Positions 1 through 5,077 of a stretch of DNA of 5,588 nucleotides are shown here, one piece after another. Positions within the stretch are counted from its first letter, which is position 1. The number at the start of each line of letters is the position of its first letter. The notes below the pieces were generated by a model, which saw only the letters and a list, made by a program, of their open reading frames with translations, did not search any database and was not told where the DNA came from. The translations under genes and the position numbers were made by a program. The stretch comes from Coleofasciculus sp. S288 (lineage in GTDB: Bacteria; Cyanobacteriota; Cyanobacteriia; Cyanobacteriales; Coleofasciculaceae). The stretch lies in assembly GCA_020216575.1 (NCBI GenBank), contig JAIUYC010000352.1, positions 1 through 5,588 of the forward strand. The letters are read 5' to 3'.

Positions 1-594
1 ACCTATGAGCTGCCAATTGATGAAATTGTCAGCAGTGGTCCGGATCGTTTAATTGTGTTTGAAGGTGCTGAAGAGCGTCTGATTCAGTTGACAGTGGGTG
101 TTTTGGAACGCTTGGGCATCGGCAGACCCCCTTGGGAGCGGGAAGAAGAAGAGACTTACTACACTCCAGCTGTCCGCCCAGAGAATCAATTAGGAACTGG
201 GATTCCCGTGCGGACACCCGTTGCTCAGCCCATCCAGACGGCTACGCCCGTAGAAGAGAGGTGGGATGAGGATGATTGGCAAGAACCGGAACCAGAGCCT
301 ATCCCCTTGCGCAGACCCGTACAGGAGCAGAGATACGCCCAACAAGCGCTAGAAGAGGACAACTGGGGCGATGAAGAATGGGACAGTGCACCCAGATCCT
401 CCACACGCTACGAGAAGTCAGCCTACCCCGAACCCGAACCTTACAGAAAGAACTACGTAGACGAGTACGACGAGTACGAGGTTGAGGGAGATGCTTGGGA
501 GGATGAGGTAGAGCGCGAACCTTACAATCCTCCGAGAGTCAATATTCCCGAAAAGACCAAAACTCCAGAATACGAAGAAGAGGCGGGTTACTAA
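1..594 (+). CDS. PRC-barrel-like cyanobacterial protein with long acidic tail (5' end missing)
   Basis: The reading frame is open from the first base, so the true start lies outside the window; 197 residues are visible, ending in TAA at 592-594. The first ~46 residues are ordered: a beta-strand-like stretch (YELPIDEIV, then DRLIVFEGAEERL) and a helix (IQLTVGVLERLGIG) ending in RPPWE. This resembles the end of PRC-barrel-type domains in conserved cyanobacterial proteins; the match is from memory of the family, not a search. From about residue 47 to the end the chain is low-complexity, rich in Glu, Asp, Pro, Tyr and Arg, without hydrophobic segments, so probably disordered and cytosolic. Trp-centred acidic patches recur in the tail (WDEDDWQEPEPEP, EDNWGDEEWDS, GDAWEDEVERE), suggesting a repeated short binding motif. 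PRC-barrel domains are known as small beta-barrels in RNA-processing and photosynthetic reaction-centre proteins; the role here is unknown. The coding call is firm; the family assignment is moderate. Confidence 0.75.
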   Translation, partial: TYELPIDEIVSSGPDRLIVFEGAEERLIQLTVGVLERLGIGRPPWEREEEETYYTPAVRPENQLGTGIPVRTPVAQPIQTATPVEERWDEDDWQEPEPEPIPLRRPVQEQRYAQQALEEDNWGDEEWDSAPRSSTRYEKSAYPEPEPYRKNYVDEYDEYEVEGDAWEDEVEREPYNPPRVNIPEKTKTPEYEEEAGY

Positions 595-621
595 AACGCT
601 CAATAAAATATAGACTCAAGC

Positions 622-657
622 AAAAGCGGCGGCATTAGCTAGTCGCTTCTATTTTTT
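622..657 (+). terminator. Putative intrinsic terminator after the PRC-barrel-like gene
   Basis: About 28 bases after the stop codon, AAGCGGC (624-630) can pair with GTCGCTT (642-648). This gives a 7-bp stem with one G-U pair and an 11-nt loop, followed three bases later by six T residues (652-657). Position, stem and U-tract fit a Rho-independent terminator. The loop is longer than ideal and the stem is moderate in strength. Confidence 0.55.
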
Positions 658-685
658 AGTCCTGTTGCCCAACGTCGCCTATCTT

Positions 686-775
686 TAGTGAGTAGTGGAA
701 CGTCAAGCGAGTCGGGGATTATTTGAATTCTTGCATTGAATGCTCTTGTTGGTTCCCACTACCCACTAACCTTAC
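686..775. repeat. Inverted-repeat intergenic element, copy 1 (TAGTG.../...CACTA arms)
   Basis: The left arm TAGTGAGTAGTGGAAC (686-701) is nearly the reverse complement of GTTCCCACTACCCACTA (752-768), with one inserted base and one mismatch, around a ~50-bp centre. The right edge is ACTAACCTTAC (765-775). Exactly that 11-mer ends a similar structure at 4939-5054. Such ACTA/TAGT-type short repeats are common between cyanobacterial genes. Origin and mobility are unknown. Confidence 0.55.
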
Positions 776-980
776 CTCGTCCATAAGGAGGGGATTCACT
801 TTTCTTAATGTTTTCTTATCTTCTGAGAGAGGATTATACTGATTCTATGCAGGATTGGGGTTGGAAAGAAGCTGTAAGTCCCCACAAATTGTTTCAGGGT
901 TTCAACAGACAGTAGCTGCAATGTCCTTTGGTTAGGCAAGAGCCTGCATTTCATCATCAATACTTGTAGAATTGTTGCTT

Positions 981-1005
981 CGGGAAAATTCTTTTAATTT
1001 TCCTG
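981..1005 (+). promoter_or_regulatory. Hairpin or palindrome upstream of the 215-aa hypothetical gene
   Basis: GGAAAATT (983-990) and AATTTTCC (996-1003) are perfect complements around CTTTT. The stem extends to 10 bp through a G-T and a C-G pair (981-982 with 1004-1005). It ends 37 bases before the ATG at 1043, and no T-run follows, so it does not look like a terminator. It could be an operator or a leader-RNA hairpin; the functional call is inference. Confidence 0.35.
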
Positions 1006-1042
1006 TAGCAAAGGGTATCGCTTTTATGGTTGTTATTGCAAA

Positions 1043-1690
1043 ATGGCTATGCTTACCTCACAATACTTACCACTATCGGAGTTTATCCAGTCAGAACTGC
1101 TCAAAGCACTGAGAGCGAAGAGAGCAACGCCAAATCTGACGTTGGAGACAGTCCCTATTGACCATAACCTCTCGTTTGAACTCTGGACACCCAAGTGGAC
1201 GGCTCAAGGGAGCGCTTGTACACCTTTAGAAATTGAGTTGCTCCGGCGCGATCGCCCTCGCGTAATGAGAGTCTTATCAAAGATGATATGGTTAATGGGG
1301 GCGGTTTGCGTTGGTGAGTATGACTGGGATGTCGGCGATCGCCAACCCCTTTATGACTGGGATGGTGTGATTGACTTCGTTCGCCGCGAAGCTCAGTGTG
1401 TCAATCCGATCGTGACGCGGGTTATTTTCAACCCTCATAAAATCATCCCGATTTACGATAAAAGTCGCAAACAAGTCGGCAAAATACTTCCTCAAGCCTG
1501 GGAAATTTCTCCACCTCACTGGTCAATTATCTTTGATGACCTAGTTCCGGATGGGGAAAACTTCCGACTCCAACAAGCTGGAGAATGGGTTTCTGTAGAC
1601 ATCTGGACAGGCAAACCCATGCGACGAGAGGTTAGAAGCGGTCGGTTTTACGTCGAGTATCATGACCTCTATGCTAGCGATCGAGATTAG
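1043..1690 (+). CDS. Conserved-looking hypothetical protein, 215 aa
   Basis: I do not recognise this family. The start at 1043 (ATG GCT ATG) is the first possible one: the same frame is closed by TAA at 995-997 and holds no ATG, GTG or TTG between. No clear Shine-Dalgarno sequence precedes it, which is common in cyanobacteria; the second ATG at 1049 is an alternative. The predicted protein is soluble, with no signal peptide and only one short hydrophobic patch (MIWLMGAVCV, residues 81-90), too short for a confident membrane span. It is rich in Trp paired with acidic residues (ELWTPKW 46-52, EYDWDVGD 92-99, YDWDG 104-108, VDIWTG 185-190). A basic LRRDRPRVMRV segment lies at 67-77. Codon use looks like the neighbours' and two perfect HIP1 sites lie inside, so it seems long resident rather than newly acquired. 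It converges with the modular glycosidase gene, and nothing nearby explains its role. Confidence 0.8.
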   Translation: MAMLTSQYLPLSEFIQSELLKALRAKRATPNLTLETVPIDHNLSFELWTPKWTAQGSACTPLEIELLRRDRPRVMRVLSKMIWLMGAVCVGEYDWDVGDRQPLYDWDGVIDFVRREAQCVNPIVTRVIFNPHKIIPIYDKSRKQVGKILPQAWEISPPHWSIIFDDLVPDGENFRLQQAGEWVSVDIWTGKPMRREVRSGRFYVEYHDLYASDRD

Positions 1691-1693
1691 CTT

Positions 1694-1726
1694 AGGGGAG
1701 CAGGGGGAGCAGGGGAAGCAGGGGGA
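1694..1726. repeat. Purine-rich 9-bp tandem repeat
   Basis: Three 9-bp units with small variations follow one another: AGGGGAGCA (1694-1702), GGGGGAGCA (1703-1711) and GGGGAAGCA (1712-1720), then a partial GGGGGA. The array begins four bases after the stop codon of the hypothetical gene. GGGGAGCA-type short tandem repeats are common in cyanobacterial intergenic DNA. Confidence 0.8.
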
Positions 1727-1741
1727 TGTCCTGACAGGACA
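1727..1741. repeat. Perfect 15-bp odd-centred palindrome
   Basis: TGTCCTG-A-CAGGACA has 7-bp arms about a single central A and directly follows the purine tandem repeat in the gap between two convergent genes. The symmetry resembles a protein-binding site. Its place between gene ends argues against a promoter operator and for part of a dispersed intergenic repeat. Confidence 0.6.
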
Positions 1742-1776
1742 GCCAAAACAGAAGTTCCCCTCGTGAACTGGTGGCT
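1741..1776 (-). terminator. Possible terminator of the modular glycosidase gene
   Basis: Eleven bases past the stop codon, read on the minus strand, AGTTC and GAACT (1753-1757 with 1765-1769) form a 5-bp stem with a 7-nt loop, followed by TTCTGTTTT. An outer pair AGCCA/TGGCT (1741-1745, 1772-1776) could extend it. The stem is short and the U-tract broken, so this is a weak call. On the plus strand no T-run follows, so it is unlikely to terminate the convergent hypothetical gene. Confidence 0.35.
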
Positions 1777-1779
1777 CAA

Positions 1780-4359
1780 TTACACAAAGTTAAAACCACT
1801 GTTAAAGTCAGCCAAGCTAACCCCCTCGACAATGCCGATTAGTTCAGCACCATCGCCACTACCTAGGAAAATGCCTGTGTTACCGCCAAATGTCTGCAAG
1901 CTATAGTCGCTGGCTATCCCCTTGAGCTGAATCCTATCCTTCTGTGAGGGATCAAAGTCTAGAATTTGCGCGTAGTCCAAATCTCCTGATCCGGTATAAA
2001 ACACACGATTAGTGTCACCTAAAGCAAAGATGTTAGCCTCGGAGCTACCCAGAAGGCGGTCTCTTTCACCACTACCAGGGGGAGCAACGTCCGAGTTAGC
2101 GCCAATAAGGGTATCACCACCGACTTGGACTCCCAACAGCTCATTCCCAAAGTCGCCTGTAATAGGTGTAGCTTCGTCAGAGCCATTCAAGGCATCATCG
2201 CTCATAAGTGTTGCATAGAGCTGACTTTGAGGAATAATCTCTTTCTTTTGGCTGGTACTTTCCCAAGAAAGCTGAGCTACAGCGCCTCCTTGATTTTCAA
2301 AGTACTCCATTTGAATGTCATACTTTTGTCCTGCCTCTAAGGTAATGTTGCCTTTATTTTCTTTATTCCAGAAAGTCCTCCAGTCATCAATCAGCAGTTC
2401 CCCGTTCACCCAGAGCCGCACCCCATCATCAGAAAGGGTGGAGAACGTGTAGGTTTCAGAATAGAGTGGTTCAACCTGTCCACTCCAGCGCACCGAAAAA
2501 GTATCAGCATCAATAGCTGCATCGGGCGTGTCCTGACCCCAGTCAAAGTCCACAGTGGCATCGGTGCGAGTCAGGGCAAGATCCGTGAAATCTTTGTTGT
2601 TGAAATATTCGGCTTTAAGTCCGGTGCCTGTGCCATCAATCGTGGCATCAAGGGTCGGGGTTTCGCTGCCGCGATCGCTACCTACACCATCACTGGGAGC
2701 GGCGGTATCCACTGGGTTATCGGCGTCTGTCCCATCTCCAGTGCTGTCAAGTCCCGACCCCGGATCAGCCGTTACATCATCGCCAGGATTGTCAGCGGGG
2801 CGATCGCTAAACCCACCCTTGATGCTGGACTCCAAAATCTCCTCAACAGCGTCAAACTTAGGCGAACTCTCCTGATAGAGGTTCTCTCGGACACCCCAAC
2901 TCCCCCACTTACCGGACTGACCAATATCAGTGTAGTTGGCAAATAGGCTATCGCCCGTCAAGTCAGTCCACATCTGAAAGTACTGCTTGTAGGCATCTCC
3001 CATGCGAGGGTCACGATTAGCTGCAATAAATAGGTCAACAATCGCTTGGTTATTTTCCATGCCATTGTGGAGTGGTGCAATGTGCTGCCCACCTTCGTAG
3101 GCGACCAACTCTAGACCTTTGCGATCGGCCAAATCCACATACGATTGAATCCAATCAGCAGACTTAGCAATGGAACCCCCTTCATCACCATCGGGGAGTA
3201 CCCCACCCTCGGTGATCTCTTTGAAAAGCTGATCAAGAGCAAAGTCCATTCCTTGCTTCGTCCACTGCTCCATGGTTTGCACATTTGGGTCATTAAGGTG
3301 CAATCCAAAGTAGGGAGCGATCGCCACCGCATCAATACCAGCTTCTTCATAAGACAAGCCAGCGTCTTGAATGGGTTTTAAGGCTTGTTCAGCAGTCCAG
3401 GGGTTCGCGGCTTGAGTTCCCATCACCCCAATCACCCGTTCTTGGTCTGCGCCAAACACATCATCCCAAATCTGGGTAATCTCAGCCGTCCGTTTGCCAA
3501 ACCATTGCAAGCCTTTACCGTAGTCGCCACTGCCCTGTTCTGTTGCATAGCGAGCTTGAGCAAATTGCCTATTCCAGATTTCGTTCGACAATTCCACATG
3601 GGGCTTGAGGTTAGGGTCGAGGTTGTCTTTGACATACTGAGCAAAGTTGCGAACATAGTCGTCAGTAGCCAGGTGGGGTATGTTGAACCAAGGGTCAATG
3701 CCTGTTTCATTGGCGAGTTCGACCATCACCTCCAGGGGAACGCCGTCCGATGCCCAAGTGGCGTCTGTGAGCTGAGGACGAGTACTCCACTCCCCTTGCT
3801 CAGAATTGTTGGTTTTCATCCAATCCATAAATCGCAGCACCTTCATCCCTTCCAAACTCTTGAGGAAGTCGGGGTTAAAGGTTTGACTCTCGACAATGTT
3901 CTCGAACTCAAGGGGCGTTATGCGGATATTACGAATGTAGTCTCCAGTGCCGTTAGGGTCAGTCTCCGTAATTCTGAAATGGATGGCTTTGCTATCTGGA
4001 ACATCGACGACTAAACGACCTGGTTTGGATGCAGATTCATCGATAGTACCCTGTAGCGGAAATTTAAAGGTGCCTTCCCCATCGTAGAGAACGACGTACC
4101 GCTCAAAGCCAGGTGGATTTGGGAAAAAGCTGCCGACACTGACAAATTCTCCCCCTTCGAGAGACTTGGGATAGCCGTTTTCATCTAGGTCGAGCTGATC
4201 AAATTCATTGGTACTCCAACCTTTTCCAGATTCTGGATGAGTAATCCATCTTCTAGAGTTTTTGAAGAAGTTGGTAAAAGGATATTGAGTAGACCAATCG
4301 GCAATACCTGCGAGGTTCGTACCCAGTTGAAGATTGCTGAAATCGTTGATTGTGTCCAT
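1780..4359 (-). CDS. Secreted modular glycoside hydrolase (clan GH-A-like) with PA14 domain and RTX-like C-terminus, 859 aa
   Basis: The start at 4357-4359 (MDTINDF...) is preferred because AGGAAG sits 9 bases upstream; the longer frame from a GTG at 4479 would translate a MITE-like repeat. Domains by residue: 1-155, a beta-rich N-terminal region (LQLGTNLAGIADWS...) seen in proteins often labelled cellulose-binding; ~160-510, a (beta/alpha)8 glycosidase-like domain with VELSNEIWN (acid/base candidate E260 after N259) and LVAYEGGQH (nucleophile candidate E422), the arrangement expected of clan GH-A; ~513-579, a D/G/P/S/T-rich linker; ~580-716, a PA14 domain (GLKAEYFNN, VRWSGQVEP, DDGVRLWVNGELLIDDW, MEYFENQGGAVAQLSW), which binds carbohydrates in many secreted enzymes; ~725-859, a degenerate RTX-like region (GGDTLIGAN, DRLLGSSEANIFALGD, ILDFDPSQKDRIQLKG) of the kind carrying C-terminal type I secretion signals in cyanobacteria. 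There is no N-terminal signal peptide, which agrees with type I export. Likely extracellular and acting on a beta-glucan or similar polymer; the exact GH family and substrate are not determined. The same-strand GH9 gene upstream supports a polysaccharide role. Confidence 0.9.
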   Translation of the reverse strand: MDTINDFSNLQLGTNLAGIADWSTQYPFTNFFKNSRRWITHPESGKGWSTNEFDQLDLDENGYPKSLEGGEFVSVGSFFPNPPGFERYVVLYDGEGTFKFPLQGTIDESASKPGRLVVDVPDSKAIHFRITETDPNGTGDYIRNIRITPLEFENIVESQTFNPDFLKSLEGMKVLRFMDWMKTNNSEQGEWSTRPQLTDATWASDGVPLEVMVELANETGIDPWFNIPHLATDDYVRNFAQYVKDNLDPNLKPHVELSNEIWNRQFAQARYATEQGSGDYGKGLQWFGKRTAEITQIWDDVFGADQERVIGVMGTQAANPWTAEQALKPIQDAGLSYEEAGIDAVAIAPYFGLHLNDPNVQTMEQWTKQGMDFALDQLFKEITEGGVLPDGDEGGSIAKSADWIQSYVDLADRKGLELVAYEGGQHIAPLHNGMENNQAIVDLFIAANRDPRMGDAYKQYFQMWTDLTGDSLFANYTDIGQSGKWGSWGVRENLYQESSPKFDAVEEILESSIKGGFSDRPADNPGDDVTADPGSGLDSTGDGTDADNPVDTAAPSDGVGSDRGSETPTLDATIDGTGTGLKAEYFNNKDFTDLALTRTDATVDFDWGQDTPDAAIDADTFSVRWSGQVEPLYSETYTFSTLSDDGVRLWVNGELLIDDWRTFWNKENKGNITLEAGQKYDIQMEYFENQGGAVAQLSWESTSQKKEIIPQSQLYATLMSDDALNGSDEATPITGDFGNELLGVQVGGDTLIGANSDVAPPGSGERDRLLGSSEANIFALGDTNRVFYTGSGDLDYAQILDFDPSQKDRIQLKGIASDYSLQTFGGNTGIFLGSGDGAELIGIVEGVSLADFNSGFNFV

Positions 4360-4368
4360 ACCTAAAAA

Positions 4369-4374
4369 CTTCCT
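4369..4374 (-). promoter_or_regulatory. Ribosome binding site that fixes the glycosidase start
   Basis: AGGAAG on the minus strand lies 9 bases before the ATG at 4357-4359. This is a good Shine-Dalgarno match at normal spacing, and it is the main reason for rejecting the upstream GTG at 4477-4479. Confidence 0.7.
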
Positions 4375-4386
4375 GTTTGAGCAATG

Positions 4387-4395
4387 TATATAGCA
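4387..4395 (-). promoter_or_regulatory. Candidate extended -10 box for the glycosidase gene
   Basis: Read on the minus strand, TGC-TATATA forms a TG-extended -10-like element. Transcription would start near 4380 and give a leader of about 20 nt containing the ribosome binding site. No convincing -35 is seen at the right distance. The hexamer coincides with the outer end of the MITE-like repeat at 4389-4499. This is pattern-based inference. Confidence 0.35.
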
Positions 4396-4499
4396 GTTCT
4401 CAATCTCGTGAGGCACAGAGTTGCTAGTTTTGGGGCATAGGACATAGGGCATCGTAAATGCAATTAGGGTGTACCTCACCCCTCCCTTGAAACGCTATA
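4389..4499. mobile_element. MITE-like element with imperfect terminal inverted repeats
   Basis: The left end is TATAGC (4389-4394), 13 bases, then GTGAGGCACA (4408-4417). The right end, reverse-complemented, is TATAGC (4494-4499), 14 bases, then GTGAGGTACA (4470-4479). Both ends therefore share the same two blocks in inverted orientation at almost the same spacing, over an element of about 111 bp with no coding capacity. TA dinucleotides at the edges would fit a Tc1/mariner/IS630-type target, but no clean duplication can be proven because the ends themselves are TA-rich. A third copy of the same end lies at 4767-4800. Confidence 0.55.
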
Positions 4500-4620
4500 G
4501 TAAAAGGCAGTGGTTCGACAGGCTCACCAATCGGGCTCCAAGGCAGATAGCAGAAGGAAAGAAAGCTTGTGTAGTAAAGTTCTTAACCTTTTTCAACTAG
4601 ATAGTTATTTCCGCCATGCT

Positions 4621-4679
4621 GCACTAGTTTTCTCACATCATTAGTGCCTAAAAGATTCACTGATGCGACTCAATCTTTT
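4621..4679. repeat. Two adjacent hairpins
   Basis: GCACTA (4621-4626) pairs perfectly with TAGTGC (4642-4647) across a 15-nt loop. Two bases later AAAAGATT (4650-4657) pairs perfectly with AATCTTTT (4672-4679) across a 14-nt loop, followed by one more T. The second is A/T-rich, with T-runs on either strand. They could be weak bidirectional terminators or the fold of a small RNA; neither is established. Confidence 0.35.
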
Positions 4680-4766
4680 TAAGCAATTGCCCCAATCATG
4701 AACGGATTTTTTACTCGTTTTTGCGGGCGAGTCCTATATGCTATTTGACCCTGTCAAGCTCAAACC

Positions 4767-4800
4767 TATATAGCGATTCTCGTATCAGTGAGGTGCATCT
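4767..4800. repeat. Solitary copy of the MITE-like terminus
   Basis: TATATAGC, TTCTC, then GTGAGG at 4788 reproduces the left end of the element at 4387-4417 in the same orientation, with identical 13-base spacing between the TATAGC and GTGAGG blocks (about 21 of 31 positions identical). No inverted partner was found nearby, so it appears to be a remnant or half element. Confidence 0.5.
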
Positions 4801-4864
4801 AACTTTCTTGCCTATTCCCAAAGCTGTTGTGCATTCAAATCGCTTATTTGGCTAATTGATTTTA

Positions 4865-4903
4865 GGGAAAGGGGAAAGGGGAAAGGAAAAACTTTTTCCC
4901 CTT
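4865..4903. repeat. GGGAAAG heptamer tandem repeat with hairpin
   Basis: Three perfect GGGAAAG units occupy 4865-4885. The last part, AAGGGGAAA (4876-4884), pairs perfectly with TTTCCCCTT (4895-4903) over a 10-nt loop. Heptamer tandem repeats are a known class in cyanobacterial intergenic DNA. No T-run follows the stem on either strand, so a terminator role is doubtful. Confidence 0.7.
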
Positions 4904-4938
4904 AAGAGTATATTGCCAGTTAAATGGGCAACAGCTTA

Positions 4939-5054
4939 TTAGTAGTTAGTGGGAATTTAAATTCAATTTCCACGTTTGCAAAGCGGAGTGCTCTTAGCGC
5001 ACAGGATGAAATTTTATCCCCTACTAACTACTACCTACTAACTACTAACCTTAC
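4939..5054. repeat. Inverted-repeat intergenic element, copy 2 (TTAGTAG.../...CTACTAA arms)
   Basis: The left arm TTAGTAGTTAGTGGG (4939-4953) is the reverse complement of 5034-5048 with one mismatch. The right side is doubled: CTACTAACTACTA occurs at 5021-5033 and again at 5035-5047. The right edge ACTAACCTTAC (5044-5054) is identical to the edge of copy 1 at 765-775. The element starts 23 bases after the GH9 stop codon. The centre is not clearly related to that of copy 1. Confidence 0.6.
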
Positions 5055-5077
5055 GGACAGACAAATTAGTTCCAACC

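Larger units (their letters stand above)
595..1042. other. Gene-free intergenic stretch between two plus-strand genes
   Basis: No convincing coding frame crosses this 448-bp region. It holds the terminator at 622-657, an inverted-repeat element at 686-775 and a hairpin at 981-1005, all listed separately. A TATACT hexamer at 835-840 could be a -10 box for the downstream gene, but its best -35 partner (TTTTCT at 811-816, 18-bp spacing) is poor and the leader would be about 200 nt. A small AGGC-AAGA-GCCT hairpin lies near 935-948. No tRNA or known RNA family was recognised. Confidence 0.6.
4360..5077. other. 718-bp gene-free, repeat-rich region between the two glycosidase genes
   Basis: No credible coding frame is present; the longest plus-strand frame (4924-5121) runs through a repeat and into the end of the GH9 gene. 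The region holds, from the glycosidase start outward, the ribosome binding site, the MITE-like element, two adjacent hairpins (4621-4679), a solitary MITE end (4767-4800), a heptamer repeat with hairpin (4865-4903) and the second TAGT/ACTA inverted-repeat element (4939-5054). A small TTGAC-CCT-GTCAA palindrome lies at 4745-4757. No obvious strong terminator for the GH9 gene was found. Confidence 0.65.

Noticed and set aside
2555..2875. 106-codon plus-strand frame rich in Ser/Val/Pro
   Set aside because: It is the complement of the Asp/Gly-rich linker; low-complexity coding DNA produces such frames by composition.
3385..4014. 209-codon open frame on the plus strand
   Set aside because: It lies wholly antisense to the glycosidase barrel coding region, and its translation resembles no protein family.
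4360..4479. 40-residue N-terminal extension of the modular glycosidase from a GTG at 4477-4479
   Set aside because: It would translate the MITE-like repeat, contains Cys-rich sequence unlike the rest, and an internal ATG at 4359 has a well-placed AGGAAG ribosome binding site.
4713..4732. ACTCG/CGAGT hairpin considered as a terminator for GH9
   Set aside because: The T-run precedes it on the plus strand and becomes an A-run on the minus strand, so it terminates in neither direction.
4745..4757. TTGAC-CCT-GTCAA palindrome as an operator
   Set aside because: Five-base arms are expected by chance at this length, and it is not near either start codon.
5018..5050. CTACTAACTACTA direct repeats considered as a CRISPR-like array
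   Set aside because: Only two 13-bp units separated by a single base; there are no spacers, and it is better explained as a doubled arm of an inverted repeat.
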